Shown piece by piece: positions 26,849 through 36,246 of a DNA stretch of 64,000 bases (positions within the stretch are counted from its first letter, which is position 1; every line of letters begins with the position of its first letter). The notes under the pieces are model-generated. The model saw nothing but the letters and a program-made list of their open reading frames with translations, searched no databases and had not been told where the DNA came from. Source of the stretch: Lachnospiraceae bacterium (lineage in GTDB: Bacteria > Bacillota > Clostridia > Lachnospirales > Lachnospiraceae); NCBI GenBank assembly GCA_024699325.1, contig JAILPS010000014.1, positions 18,043 through 82,042 on the forward strand. The letters run 5' to 3'. A program made the translations under genes and the position numbers.

Positions 26849-28588
26849 ATGAGCGATAAAAAGAAACCAAACCGGACCTCGGTGGTAGTGATCGTTATCG
26901 TGGCGATTCTTATGCTGGGGGTTTGTATAGGAGCAGTGTGCTACAAGCTTTTGGGGCCTGTGGGCACATTTGTCAATCTGAAGGTATATCTTGGGCTGTC
27001 ATCAGCTGACGAATATGCGATAAGCGTAAATATGGTGCAGTCTTCATATAAGGCTAAGAAGTACGAGGATATGGTGTATCTTCCTCTGGATATGGTGGTT
27101 GAGAGCGTGGACGAGAGATTCTACTACGACTCAAGTGTTGGGGCGATACTCTATGCCATGCCGACACAGCTTATGACCATCTATCCGAACACGGCTTCCT
27201 ACGAGGTGGGAGGCGTGAGTATGGACAGCTACTACTGCCCGTTTTTGTTGTCGGGAAGCGATAAATACATTGCATCAAGCTTCGTGTCAGAGCTGTCAGG
27301 CTGTAACATAGGCATCTACGACGATGAGTCCACGGTGGTTTTGTGGGATGTGCCCGACACGCTTAGCGAGATGGAGGTGAGCGTTCTGCCGCTTAAGGGG
27401 TCATCAGGCACCATAAGAACGCAGGCGACCATCAGGGGAAGCATAGTCAAGAATGTCACGAAGGATGATGTGATATATCTTATAGATACGGAGGACGACT
27501 GGCATCTTGTCATGACGGATAAGGGCCTCCACGGCTATATCAAGTCGTCACAGGTCAGAGCTGACGCCGCGCAGAGCGTGACCATGATCAACAGCGCCAA
27601 ATACGATTACACAAACATTTCCATGGACGATGATGTGGTTCTGGTGTGGCATCAGGTCTCATCGCCTGACGCTGCGGCACAGACTGAGGCCATGCAGTCA
27701 AGGATTGCAAACACGAGCGGCGTGAATGTGATATCGCCCACGTGGTATTCTCTGGCTGCTGAGGAGGGATACTATTCAAGCACTGCTTCCGCACAGTACG
27801 TGGAGGCTGCCCACAGCATGGGACTTAAGGTGTGGGCGCTTGTGAACAATTTTAATAACGAGGTGAATAACTATAAGTTTCTGACCACCTACGAATACAG
27901 GCAGCGCTTCATCAAGGGAATAGTTGGAGAGGTTTTAAGCATAGGAGCGGACGGCATAAACATAGACTTTGAGGCGGGCTCCACGGGCTACGGCGGTATC
28001 AATAAGGACTGCGGCCCAGCATTTTTACAGTTCCTTAGGGAGCTGTCCATAGAGTGTAGGAATAACTCCTTGGTCCTCTCGGTTGACAACTATGTTCCGA
28101 TGCCCTACAACATGTACTATGACAGGACTGAGCAGGGTAAGATTGTGGACTATGTGATTGTTATGGGCTATGATGAGCACTATGCAGGTTCTGACGCGGG
28201 CTCTGTCGCCTCCTACGATTTTGTGAAGAACGGCATAGTCAACACGCTGGCTGAGGTGGATGCGGACAGGGTGATTAACGCCATCCCGTTCTACACGAGA
28301 GTCTACAATATCGACGAGGCCGGGGCGGTTTTGTCGAGCGAGGCCAAGAGTATGGCCGGCATGAACGATATGCTAAGCGCCGCCGGGGCAGAGATTATCT
28401 GGGACGATGTGACAAAACAGAACTACTCACAGTTTATATACGAGGATCTGAGGTACGTGGTGTGGCTTGAAAACGCCCAGAGCGTACAGTGGAAGATGGA
28501 CCTCATAGAGGAATATAAGTTGGCGGGAGTTGCCTGCTGGAAGTTAGGGCTTGAGACTACGGACATGTGGAGTATTATCAATGATTAA
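26849..28588 (+). CDS. Membrane-anchored GH18-type glycosidase
   Basis: A 579-residue protein with one N-terminal helix (about 11-32). A region like the copper-amine-oxidase N-terminal/SH3 fold (about 45-240) follows, and then a GH18 TIM barrel (about 255-579). The barrel keeps DGINIDFE at 368-375 with the catalytic Glu375, and VIVMGYDEH in a later strand. Relatives such as YaaH and YdhD act on peptidoglycan or chitin-like sugars. AGGGAG precedes the start. Its stop codon overlaps the aroA start by 8 bp, a coupling without clear pathway logic. Confidence 0.85.
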   Translation: MSDKKKPNRTSVVVIVIVAILMLGVCIGAVCYKLLGPVGTFVNLKVYLGLSSADEYAISVNMVQSSYKAKKYEDMVYLPLDMVVESVDERFYYDSSVGAILYAMPTQLMTIYPNTASYEVGGVSMDSYYCPFLLSGSDKYIASSFVSELSGCNIGIYDDESTVVLWDVPDTLSEMEVSVLPLKGSSGTIRTQATIRGSIVKNVTKDDVIYLIDTEDDWHLVMTDKGLHGYIKSSQVRADAAQSVTMINSAKYDYTNISMDDDVVLVWHQVSSPDAAAQTEAMQSRIANTSGVNVISPTWYSLAAEEGYYSSTASAQYVEAAHSMGLKVWALVNNFNNEVNNYKFLTTYEYRQRFIKGIVGEVLSIGADGINIDFEAGSTGYGGINKDCGPAFLQFLRELSIECRNNSLVLSVDNYVPMPYNMYYDRTEQGKIVDYVIVMGYDEHYAGSDAGSVASYDFVKNGIVNTLAEVDADRVINAIPFYTRVYNIDEAGAVLSSEAKSMAGMNDMLSAAGAEIIWDDVTKQNYSQFIYEDLRYVVWLENAQSVQWKMDLIEEYKLAGVACWKLGLETTDMWSIIND

Positions 28589-29876
28589 AAGTATCACTAT
28601 AAAAAACATTTACGGACACTGCAATAAGGATATGGCATATGTGAGCGTTCCGGGCTCTAAGAGCATCACAAACAGAGCGCTTCTGCTGGCGGCTCTCTCA
28701 GATGGGAGATGCAAGCTAAATGGTGTGCTGTTTTCGGACGATTCGAGACATTTCCTAAAGTGTCTTGTGGACCTGGGCTTTGACGTTTCGATTAACGAGG
28801 AGGAGCGGGAGGTTTTGGTACGCGGTCTGGGAGGCGCCATCCCCAAAAGCGAGGGCAGCGTGTATGTTGGAAGTGCAGGGACTGCGGCCAGGTTTATCGC
28901 AGCACTTCTAGGCATAAGCGACGGCGTGTACACTCTGGACTCCTCAGAGCAGATGAAGAAGCGCCCCATGAAGCCGCTTCTTGCAGCGCTAAGGAGCATG
29001 GGAACGGACATAACCTATCACGGTGAGGAGGGGTTCTTTCCCTTTACTTTAGACGGAAGGGGAGCTGACGCGAGGGAGATTGCCATCGACATAGGCGACA
29101 GCAGCCAGTTTTTAAGCGCACTTCTCATATCTTCGGTATGTTTTAAGGACGGGCTCACCATACATGTTAAGGGAAGCCACGGCATGAGCTATATCGAGAT
29201 GACCGTGAAAATGATGGAGCAGTTTGGCGTGAAGGTCTTAAGACCTGATGAGTCAACCTTCGTGGTGGAGGCAGGACAGCATTATCATCTGGACAGCTAC
29301 GACATAGAGCCTGACATGAGCGCGGCGGCGTATTTTTATGCGGCGGCTGCCATTCTGAAAACCTCTACGGTTGTAAGAGGCGTGAAGCGCGTAGGGCTTC
29401 AGGGCGATGTGAAGCTGTTTGATGTGTTGGAGAATATGGGCTGCGAGGTACATGAGACTGCCGAGGGAGTTTTAGTTAAGGGTCCCGAGGTGCTTAGGGG
29501 CGTTGATGTCGACATGAGGGAGTTTTCCGACCAGGCCATAACGGTTGCCTGCACGGCGGTTTTTGCCACAGGGCAGACTAAGATTACAGGCATCGGCCAC
29601 ATAAGACATCAGGAATCTGACAGAATTCACGGCATAGCCACTGAGCTAAGCCGCATGGGAATAGAGGTTTTGGAGGGAGATGACTACCTTGTCATAACTC
29701 CGGGATGCCCGAAGAGCGCCGCCATAGAGACCTATGACGACCACAGAATGGCCATGGGCTTCTCCCTTGTGGGACTCAGGGCAGAGGGCATAGAGATACT
29801 AAATCCTATGTGCTGCAGGAAAACATTTGAGAACTATTTTGAGGTGTTGGATAAGTTTATAGACGATCTTAGATAA
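28581..29876 (+). CDS. aroA: 3-phosphoshikimate 1-carboxyvinyltransferase (EPSP synthase)
   Basis: A 431-residue enzyme of the shikimate pathway, joining PEP to shikimate 3-phosphate. It has PGSKSITNRALLLAALS near the N-terminus, GSAGTAARF (the LGNAGTA-type loop), RPMKPLL and DDHRMAMGFSL near the C-terminus. The start is ATG28581, which overlaps the end of the GH18 gene; an extension to 28551 would lie inside that gene. The GSAGTAAR loop differs from the class I LGNAGTA form. Confidence 0.94.
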   Translation: MIKSITIKNIYGHCNKDMAYVSVPGSKSITNRALLLAALSDGRCKLNGVLFSDDSRHFLKCLVDLGFDVSINEEEREVLVRGLGGAIPKSEGSVYVGSAGTAARFIAALLGISDGVYTLDSSEQMKKRPMKPLLAALRSMGTDITYHGEEGFFPFTLDGRGADAREIAIDIGDSSQFLSALLISSVCFKDGLTIHVKGSHGMSYIEMTVKMMEQFGVKVLRPDESTFVVEAGQHYHLDSYDIEPDMSAAAYFYAAAAILKTSTVVRGVKRVGLQGDVKLFDVLENMGCEVHETAEGVLVKGPEVLRGVDVDMREFSDQAITVACTAVFATGQTKITGIGHIRHQESDRIHGIATELSRMGIEVLEGDDYLVITPGCPKSAAIETYDDHRMAMGFSLVGLRAEGIEILNPMCCRKTFENYFEVLDKFIDDLR

Positions 29877-29884
29877 GATAAGAG

Positions 29885-29917
29885 AAGCCTTCGGCGCGCG
29901 CCGAAGGCTTTATTTGT
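29885..29917. terminator. Terminator after aroA
   Basis: AAGCCTTCGGC pairs with GCCGAAGGCTT around GCGC, followed by TATTT. It may also end the convergent que operon. Confidence 0.85.
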
Positions 29918-29958
29918 GGGATATGCGCTCCGCGATTATGTGCGGGACGAAATATTAA

Positions 29959-30453
29959 CTATCTGTTGTCAACCTTTTCAGGATAGAGGTCGTGCTGGCT
30001 TAAGCGCTCAAAAGCGACCTTCTCCCAGACGGTGCCGGGCTTGCCGTAGTTACAGTAGGGGTCGATTGAAATGCCGCCCCTTGGTGTGAATTTGCCCCAG
30101 ACCTCTATGTATTTGGGGTCCATGAGCTTGATCAGATCCTCCATGATGATGTTCACACAGTCCTCGTGGAAGTCGCCGTGGTTCCTGAAGCTGAACAGAT
30201 AGAGTTTTAGTGACTTGCTCTCCACCATCTTGATGTTTGGAACATATGATATGTAAATGGTGGCAAAATCAGGCTGGCCTGTTATGGGGCAGAGGCTTGT
30301 AAACTCCGGACAGTTGAATTTGACAAAATAGTCGTGGTCCGGATGCTTGTTGTCGAAGGTCTGAAGCATCTCGGGCGCGTAGTCCATGGGGTACTTGACC
30401 TTCTGATTGCCTAAAAGGGACACATTGCCCATCTCGTTTTGTTCTCTTGACAT
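29959..30453 (-). CDS. queF: preQ0 reductase (QueF)
   Basis: A 164-residue NADPH-dependent 7-cyano-7-deazaguanine reductase, short type, making preQ1. It has the catalytic Cys in the [13 protein letters not shown] segment, [16 protein letters not shown] (the QueF motif) and the [10 protein letters not shown]-terminus. The start is ATG30453 behind AGGAGAG, giving an 8-bp gap to queC. It is the last gene of queD-queE-folE-queC-queF. Confidence 0.96.
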   Translation of the reverse strand: MSREQNEMGNVSLLGNQKVKYPMDYAPEMLQTFDNKHPDHDYFVKFNCPEFTSLCPITGQPDFATIYISYVPNIKMVESKSLKLYLFSFRNHGDFHEDCVNIIMEDLIKLMDPKYIEVWGKFTPRGGISIDPYCNYGKPGTVWEKVAFERLSQHDLYPEKVDNR

Positions 30454-30461
30454 ATTCTCTC

Positions 30462-31142
30462 CTATCTTAGCGCCGGGTCGCTCACTCCGTTTAATGCAAA
30501 TGCTCTGGCTCTGTCGATGCATGTTCCGCACACGCCGCAGGGCTTGTCGTGACCTTCATAGCAGCTCCATGTAAGCTCGTAGGGTGCCTTAAGCTTAAGG
30601 CCGGTCTTTACAACCTCGGCCTTATTACAGCCGACAAATGGAACCTCTATGTGAAGCTGTCTGCCGCTTCCCTCGTAGATGGCTGCGTTCATGTGGTCGA
30701 CGAAGGCCTGTGAGCAGTCAGGGTATGCGTTGCCGGCGGCGTCGTCTGCGTGTGCTCCGTAGTAGATGACCTCGCAGTCAAGGGAGAGCGCCATGCTCGC
30801 GGCTGCTGACAAAAACAGTCCGTTTCTGAAGGGGACATAGGTTGAGACAGGCTTGCCGTCTGTCTTTTTTAACTGCTCGTCGTAGGATTCCTCGGGAATC
30901 TCCTTGTCGGAGTGGGAGAGGAGTGAGCAGTCGCTGTACTGAAACATTTCCGTGAGGTCTAATGTCAGATGGCGAACACCATAGTAGTCGGTCACCTTCT
31001 TTGCAGCCTCCACCTCCTTCGTGTGTTTCTGTCCGTAGTAGATGGACAGGGCAATCACGTGGTCGCTGCCGTATTTGTCTATGGCCATGGCCAGGCATGT
31101 GGTTGAATCTATGCCACCGCTTGCTAAAACTAATGCGTTCAT
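30462..31142 (-). CDS. queC: 7-cyano-7-deazaguanine synthase
   Basis: A 226-residue ATP-dependent PP-loop enzyme ([13 protein letters not shown]) that converts 7-carboxy-7-deazaguanine to preQ0. The C-terminal cysteines ([15 protein letters not shown]) form the family zinc site. TAAGGAGG precedes the start. It is fourth gene of the queuosine operon. Confidence 0.97.
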   Translation of the reverse strand: MNALVLASGGIDSTTCLAMAIDKYGSDHVIALSIYYGQKHTKEVEAAKKVTDYYGVRHLTLDLTEMFQYSDCSLLSHSDKEIPEESYDEQLKKTDGKPVSTYVPFRNGLFLSAAASMALSLDCEVIYYGAHADDAAGNAYPDCSQAFVDHMNAAIYEGSGRQLHIEVPFVGCNKAEVVKTGLKLKAPYELTWSCYEGHDKPCGVCGTCIDRARAFALNGVSDPALR

Positions 31143-31151
31143 AATACCTCC

Positions 31152-31718
31152 TTAGGCCTTAACGCGAGCCAAAAGTGCTCCGTCAGTCTTAAAACGACCG
31201 CGAAGTGTCTGTGTATATGTCTTGGCATCAGCATTTTTAATGCCTCTTGCAGTCATGCAGCTGTGGCTTCCGCTGATTAAGACAGCCACGTCCTCACTCT
31301 CGGTAACCTCCATGATGATGTCCGCGATATCACGGCCAATGCGCTCCTGAAGCTGAAGTCGCTTGGCAGCCATCTCGGCAATCCTTGCAATCTTGGACAG
31401 GCCGATAACCTTGCCCTTGGGAAGATATGCGACTGTGACCTTCATGTCGTACATGAGCGCCATGTGGTGCTCGCAGTAGCTGAATACATTGATATCCTTA
31501 ACCACCACCAGGTCCTCTGTGTCTCCCTCAAATGTAAATGTCTTGCCAAACATCTGGGCAATCTCGTGGTTTGTGTAGTTCATGCCCTCGAAGACCTCGG
31601 CATACATCCTGGCAACTCTGTCAGGGGTATCCTTAAGTCCCTCGCGCTCCGGGTCGTCGCCGATGGCAATCAACAGCCCTCTTATGTGTTCTCTAATTGC
31701 TTTCTGATCTATAGCCAT
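31152..31718 (-). CDS. folE: GTP cyclohydrolase I
   Basis: A 188-residue enzyme that opens GTP to dihydroneopterin triphosphate, the first step of both folate and queuosine synthesis. Zinc and catalytic residues lie in YCEHHMALM and in the later SHSCMTARG. The position inside the que operon, 1 bp after queE, indicates that this copy mainly feeds QueD. Confidence 0.97.
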   Translation of the reverse strand: MAIDQKAIREHIRGLLIAIGDDPEREGLKDTPDRVARMYAEVFEGMNYTNHEIAQMFGKTFTFEGDTEDLVVVKDINVFSYCEHHMALMYDMKVTVAYLPKGKVIGLSKIARIAEMAAKRLQLQERIGRDIADIIMEVTESEDVAVLISGSHSCMTARGIKNADAKTYTQTLRGRFKTDGALLARVKA

Positions 31719-31719
31719 T

Positions 31720-32385
31720 TCATACTCCTCTTTTATCGGGGTCCCATATAAACTTGTGAAGCTGAAGCTGCAGCTTCACGCCGTTTAAGCGGTTCTCCAA
31801 CATAAATTCAACCATGATCTGGGGATTGATTCTGCCCCAGACAGGGCTTAAATATACCGCACATCTCTCGTCGAGATGGTACTGTCTTATAATTTCCAGC
31901 GCTCTTTGTAAATCCGCCTCGTCGCTGCACACAAACTTCACCGTGTCCATACTCTCGCACAGAGCAAAATTCTCCATGCACATGGTGCGCTCCACGCCGC
32001 TTCCTGGAAGCTTATAGTCAAGGGTGAAGCTTGGACGGTTCTTGATGCCAAGATAGGGCTTAATAGGGATGCTTCCGTTGGTCTCAACCTCCACATACAA
32101 CCTCTCATCCTCTGAGAGCTTCTTAAACAGAAGGTCAATCCCCTTAGAGATTAGCGGCTCACCGCCGGTTATCGTGACATTTGTTATGCCGTAGGAGAGG
32201 ATTTTATCGTAAATGTCATCCTCAGTCATGGGGGTAAATGCCACATTTGGCTCAAGGGCCCACAGCGTGTCGCAGTAGGTGCAGCGCACATTACAGCCGG
32301 CAAGCCTTACAAAAACCGCAGGAGCGCCTGCGCGCCTGCTCTCGCCGTTTATGCTTGCAAATATTTCGACTACCCTAAAAATCAT
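31720..32385 (-). CDS. queE: 7-carboxy-7-deazaguanine synthase
   Basis: A 221-residue radical SAM enzyme with CNVRCTYC (CxxxCxxC) and TGGEPL. It contracts 6-carboxytetrahydropterin to 7-carboxy-7-deazaguanine. Its first 11 bp overlap the end of queD, which gives translational coupling. Confidence 0.96.
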   Translation of the reverse strand: MIFRVVEIFASINGESRRAGAPAVFVRLAGCNVRCTYCDTLWALEPNVAFTPMTEDDIYDKILSYGITNVTITGGEPLISKGIDLLFKKLSEDERLYVEVETNGSIPIKPYLGIKNRPSFTLDYKLPGSGVERTMCMENFALCESMDTVKFVCSDEADLQRALEIIRQYHLDERCAVYLSPVWGRINPQIMVEFMLENRLNGVKLQLQLHKFIWDPDKRGV

Positions 32386-32833
32386 TGTTATCTCCCATGC
32401 TCAGAAAATAGCCCTCCTTGGAGTACTGAGCGCAGTTGTTCTCTGTCTCATAGACTATGGAGCGGTGTACACAGTAGCCCTTCTCGTTCATTTTGTCATA
32501 GAAATATTTCGCGAGATTCTCAGCCGTTGGCCTGAAGGGAACATTTACAATTCTGAAGCCCTCGTCGATTAGCGCATCGTAGGTGGTCTTCTTAAGGGTA
32601 CCCTCCTCGATGATGAGGCAGTGGTCCATGTAGTCGCATAACTCCTTAAGGTCCGCCTTAAGGGAGCCGAAATCCGCAATCATGCCCCTGGTCTGGGTGT
32701 CCATATTCAAATTCTCCTGGCTGACCTCGATGATCACGCGCCAGCAGTGTCCGTGGAGGTTGCTGCATTTGCCCTGATAACCGCTTAGGAAATGCGCCGA
32801 ATCAAACCTCTGCTCAGTCTTTATAATGTACAT
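32375..32833 (-). CDS. queD: 6-carboxy-5,6,7,8-tetrahydropterin synthase
   Basis: A 152-residue PTPS-family enzyme with zinc histidines in FDSAHFL and NLHGHCW, and the YMDH segment. It makes 6-carboxytetrahydropterin from the FolE product. It is first in the operon behind a structured leader, so any ligand control would act here. Confidence 0.95.
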   Translation of the reverse strand: MYIIKTEQRFDSAHFLSGYQGKCSNLHGHCWRVIIEVSQENLNMDTQTRGMIADFGSLKADLKELCDYMDHCLIIEEGTLKKTTYDALIDEGFRIVNVPFRPTAENLAKYFYDKMNEKGYCVHRSIVYETENNCAQYSKEGYFLSMGDNNDF

Positions 32834-32861
32834 AAAAACTCCTTATAATTAAAAACAGATG

Positions 32862-32936
32862 CCTTCCATATGGGGCACCCGCACTTATGACAATAGTCAA
32901 AATGTATGCGCCCGGTTTTGTTTACAGACTGGAAGG
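32862..32936 (-). promoter_or_regulatory. Structured 5' leader of the que operon, candidate riboswitch
   Basis: On the minus strand CCTTCCA (32930-32936) can pair with TGGAAGG (32862-32868). Nested inside are GGGCGC with GTGCCC, and a small TGAC-TATT-GTCA hairpin. An alternative pairing, CGCAT with GTGCG, competes for the same bases. The element lies between promoter and ribosome site of a preQ1-pathway operon. The conserved preQ1-I core is not present; class III or an unrelated class is possible. Confidence 0.45.
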
Positions 32937-32957
32937 TCGATGAACAGTCTCTACATC

Positions 32958-32986
32958 TTTATAATGCAAAAATTCCAAAATAGCAA
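32958..32986 (-). promoter_or_regulatory. Promoter of the que operon
   Basis: Minus strand TTGCTA (32981-32986), 17 bp, TATAAA (32958-32963), giving a leader of about 118 nt. Confidence 0.65.
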
Positions 32987-33001
32987 CATCTAAAATTGAA
33001 A

Positions 33002-33030
33002 TTGACTAAAAACACATATTGTTTTAGAAT
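33002..33030 (+). promoter_or_regulatory. Promoter of truA
   Basis: TTGACT (33002-33007), 17 bp, TAGAAT (33025-33030). Confidence 0.65.
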
Positions 33031-33061
33031 TTTAGCAGAGTTTAATTTGAAAAGGAACGTT

Positions 33062-33802
33062 ATGAGCGAGAAGAATTACAAGATGACCATCTGCTACGAT
33101 GGCACGAGATATTACGGCTGGGAGCACCAGCCCGACAGGGATACCATACAGGGCAAGCTTGAAAATGTCTTAAAGGGCATGACCGGGAGCGAGATAGAGG
33201 TGACAGGCGCCGGGCGAACGGACGCCGGAGTGCACGCCAGAGAGATGGTGGCAAACTTCCATCTGGACACGAGAAGAAGTCCTGAACAGATTAGGGACTA
33301 TTTTAACAGATATCTCCCCGAGGACATAGCGGTCTTAGAGGTCAGGGAGGCAGCCGAGCAGTTTCACGCCAGATATAAGGCCGTGGGAAAAACCTACCGC
33401 TATACCTGCTATGACGGCCCCGTAAAGCCTGTCTTTGACAGAAAATATGTGAATGTCTTAGACTTCTCCCCTGATATCGAGGCCATGAGGCAGGCGGCTG
33501 CATACCTCACGGGAAAACATGACTACAAGAGTTTTTGCGGTAACTCCAGATTTAAGAAGTCCTCAGTCCGCGTGGTTGACGCCATCACCATAGATAAGAA
33601 GAGGGGCTATATTTACATGACATTTCACGGCACAGGCTTTTTGCAGAACATGGTCAGAATTCTTGTGGGAACGCTTTTAGAGGTGGGAAAGGGAAGCTAT
33701 CCGCCAGAGCATGTGAAGGAAATATTAGAGGCGCTTGACAGAAGTGTGGCGGGACCCACCGCGCCAGCCTGCGGGTTGTGCCTTATGAAGGTTGACTACT
33801 AA
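33062..33802 (+). CDS. truA: tRNA pseudouridine(38-40) synthase
   Basis: A 246-residue enzyme of normal length. The catalytic aspartate is in GRTDAGVHA, and the conserved FHARYKAVGKTYRY and FLQNMVRILVG segments follow. It modifies the anticodon arm of many tRNAs. ATG33062 behind AAAGGAA is chosen over an extension to 32996. It is divergent from the queuosine operon, another tRNA-anticodon modification pathway. Confidence 0.95.
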   Translation: MSEKNYKMTICYDGTRYYGWEHQPDRDTIQGKLENVLKGMTGSEIEVTGAGRTDAGVHAREMVANFHLDTRRSPEQIRDYFNRYLPEDIAVLEVREAAEQFHARYKAVGKTYRYTCYDGPVKPVFDRKYVNVLDFSPDIEAMRQAAAYLTGKHDYKSFCGNSRFKKSSVRVVDAITIDKKRGYIYMTFHGTGFLQNMVRILVGTLLEVGKGSYPPEHVKEILEALDRSVAGPTAPACGLCLMKVDY

Positions 33803-33828
33803 GAGATGCACACAACACATTGAATAAT

Positions 33829-33869
33829 ATGCAGAGGATATGCCAAATAAGGCTGTTCTCTGCATTTTT
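33829..33869 (+). terminator. Terminator of truA
   Basis: ATGCAGAG pairs with CTCTGCAT across a 21-nt loop that can form an inner TGCC/GGC pair, followed by TTTT. Confidence 0.7.
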
Positions 33870-33945
33870 GTATTACAAATAATAAAACTTATTATTAAAA
33901 TCATTTGGAGTTTATAAAGGTTTCGTGAAGAATGGGCCGTAATTA

Positions 33946-33974
33946 TTGACACTGAAAAACTGCGAGAATATAAT
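33946..33974 (+). promoter_or_regulatory. Perfect consensus promoter of the Hsp70 operon
   Basis: TTGACA (33946-33951), exactly 17 bp, TATAAT (33969-33974). No CIRCE heat-shock operator is seen around it. Confidence 0.85.
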
Positions 33975-34053
33975 CAAATCAGTGTGCAAATTCTGCCTGT
34001 TTTTGGGCTTATTTGCCGTTGGATGTGTTATATATGCAGGAGAGCATTTATAT

Positions 34054-35814
34054 ATGGGCAAAGTGATCGGAATAGATTTGGGAACCACAAACAGCGCTGT
34101 GGCCGTCATGGAGGGCGAACAGGCTGTAATAATAACCAACTCTGAGGGGGCTAGAACCACCCCCAGCGTTGTCGCGTTCTCAAAAAACGGAGAGCGCTTT
34201 GTCGGGGAGAAGGCCAAGAGACAGGCGTCCGTCAACACGGACAGAACCATCTCCTCCATCAAGAGACGCATGGGAAGCGACTACCGCGTGCATATAGACG
34301 ATAAGGAATACTCCCCGCAGGAGATTTCGGCGATGATCTTAAAGAAGCTTAAGAAGGACGCCGAAAACTATTTAGGAGAGAGCGTTAATGAGGCGGTCAT
34401 AACCGTGCCTGCCTACTACACTGACGCGCAGCGCCAGGCCACGAAGGACGCCGGAAGGATTGCGGGGCTTGATGTCAAGAGAATAATCAACGAGCCCACA
34501 GCCGCGGCGCTTGCATATGGGCTGGACAACGGTGAGTCCCAGAAAATCTTAGTTTACGATCTGGGCGGCGGAACATTTGACGTGTCTATAATAGAGCTTG
34601 GCGACGACCTGATAGAGGTTTTGTCCACCGCAGGCGACAACCACCTGGGGGGCGACGACTTCGACGAGAGGCTCGCGCAGTTCATGGTGGAGCAGTTTCA
34701 GAAGTACCAGAAGGTCAAGATCTGCAAGGATGTGACTGCGATGGCGAGGATTCGCGAGGAGGCGGAGAAGGCCAAGAAGGAGTTAAGCTTTGCAGAGAAT
34801 TATAATGTGAACCTTCCCTTCATCACCACGAGGAAGGGCGAGCCTGTTCACATGCAGATGAACATAACCAGGAAGATGCTTGAGGAGCTTATAAGGGACC
34901 TGGTGGACAGAACCGAGACCCCTGTAAGAACCGCACTTAACGATGCGCATCTGACTCCCATGGATATCGACAGAGTTCTCTTAGTCGGAGGCTCCACGAG
35001 AATTCCCATGGTGGTCACGAAGGTTAAAAACATGTTGGGACGCGAGCCCTCTAAGAGCATAAACCCTGACGAATGCGTCGCCATAGGCGCAGCCATACAG
35101 GGCGGCAAGATGACGACAGGAAGCTATGCGCTGTCGGCGGATTCGAAGGTGAGCCAGATAGTCCTGATGGACGTAACTCCGCTGTCTCTCTCAGTTGAGA
35201 CCATCGGAGGAATAGCAAACAGAATAATAGAGAGAAACGAGACCATCCCTGTAAGGCAGAGTAAGATTTTCTCCACCGCCATGAATTTCCAGACCACTGT
35301 AGAGGTCAAGGTATATCAGGGCGAGAGGAGATTTACCAGGGATAATAAGCTCCTTGCTTCATTTAAGCTGGAGGGCATCAAGAGGGCGCTCGCCGGAACC
35401 CCTCAGATCGAGGTCACATTTGACATAGATGTTAACGGCATACTGAAGGTTTCAGCGAAGGATTTGGGAACCGGAAGGCAGCAGCAGGTCACCATCACAT
35501 CCACCACCAACCTGAGTGAGGAGGAGATTGAGAGGGCCTGCGCGGATGCCGCAAGATATGAGAGCGAGGAAAACAGAAGATTAGAGCTGGTGGAGATTAG
35601 AAACGAGGCGGAGAGCTTAGTTTACAGCGTGGAGGAGAGGCTTGATAAGGCCAAGAGCTCCATGGACAGAGCAGAGTACAAGCAGATAAGAGCGGATAAG
35701 GATGAACTTAAGAAGATGGTGGTGAAGACATCACCTGAGAGGATAACCGAAATGGAGGCCGGAAGAATTAAGGAGGCCATGGAGGTTTTGAGGGCTTCGT
35801 CAGCCCGGCTATAA
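34054..35814 (+). CDS. Hsp70 chaperone, DnaK paralogue
   Basis: A 586-residue Hsp70 with the ATPase domain ([53 protein letters not shown]), the hydrophobic linker region and a substrate-binding domain (about 390-500). A helical lid follows, ending without the Gly/Glu-rich tail of housekeeping DnaK. No hrcA or grpE is adjacent and no CIRCE site is seen, so this is probably a second, dedicated Hsp70. The start is ATG34054 behind AGGAGAG; an extension to 33946 would start inside the promoter. It heads an operon with a zinc-ribbon membrane protein, a DUF5685 protein and a J-protein. Confidence 0.9.
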   Translation: MGKVIGIDLGTTNSAVAVMEGEQAVIITNSEGARTTPSVVAFSKNGERFVGEKAKRQASVNTDRTISSIKRRMGSDYRVHIDDKEYSPQEISAMILKKLKKDAENYLGESVNEAVITVPAYYTDAQRQATKDAGRIAGLDVKRIINEPTAAALAYGLDNGESQKILVYDLGGGTFDVSIIELGDDLIEVLSTAGDNHLGGDDFDERLAQFMVEQFQKYQKVKICKDVTAMARIREEAEKAKKELSFAENYNVNLPFITTRKGEPVHMQMNITRKMLEELIRDLVDRTETPVRTALNDAHLTPMDIDRVLLVGGSTRIPMVVTKVKNMLGREPSKSINPDECVAIGAAIQGGKMTTGSYALSADSKVSQIVLMDVTPLSLSVETIGGIANRIIERNETIPVRQSKIFSTAMNFQTTVEVKVYQGERRFTRDNKLLASFKLEGIKRALAGTPQIEVTFDIDVNGILKVSAKDLGTGRQQQVTITSTTNLSEEEIERACADAARYESEENRRLELVEIRNEAESLVYSVEERLDKAKSSMDRAEYKQIRADKDELKKMVVKTSPERITEMEAGRIKEAMEVLRASSARL

Positions 35815-35837
35815 TAATGACAAGGGTGGGTGATCTT

Positions 35838-36245
35838 ATGTTGGCAAAAATCAGGAATTCCCTCTGCAATTTCATGCGGGGAAGGTATGGACTTGATACC
35901 CTGGGGAATTTTCTTCTGATTATCGGCGTAATTCTGGCTTTTATCAATTTATTTTTAGGCAATACTGTGGTATGCTTGTGTGCGTGGCTGATGCTTGTGA
36001 TAGCATATGCGCGAATGTTCTCGAAGAAGTATGAGAAGCGAAACGCAGAGAATGTCTGGTTTCTGGAGAGAACGACCAGAATCAGAGAGTGGCTTAACAA
36101 ACATCTGGCAAGAATCCGCATCCGCAGGACACACCACATTTACACATGTCCCGGCTGCAAGCAGAAAATCAAGATACCCAAGGGCAAGGGTGAGGTTACC
36201 ATAACCTGCCCTAAATGCAGAATAGAATTTACCAAGAAGAGTTGA
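35838..36245 (+). CDS. Small membrane protein with C-terminal zinc ribbon
   Basis: About 135 residues. A basic N-terminus is followed by two close hydrophobic segments (about 22-60), a basic linker and a C-terminal zinc ribbon (YTCPGCKQK then TCPKCR). An in-frame ATG at 35817 is an alternative start; 35838 is preferred for the GGGTGG purine stretch before it. I do not recognise a named family. Its place between an Hsp70 gene and a J-protein gene suggests a membrane platform or client-handling factor, which is inference. Confidence 0.7.
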   Translation: MLAKIRNSLCNFMRGRYGLDTLGNFLLIIGVILAFINLFLGNTVVCLCAWLMLVIAYARMFSKKYEKRNAENVWFLERTTRIREWLNKHLARIRIRRTHHIYTCPGCKQKIKIPKGKGEVTITCPKCRIEFTKKS

Positions 36246-36246
36246 T

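Noticed and set aside
32834..32995. Classical preQ1-I riboswitch
   Set aside because: The short conserved hairpin plus A-rich tail of that class is not found; only a different set of stems is seen.
33876..34053. CIRCE heat-shock element before the Hsp70 gene
   Set aside because: No TTAGCACTC-N9-GAGTGCTAA or close variant is present.
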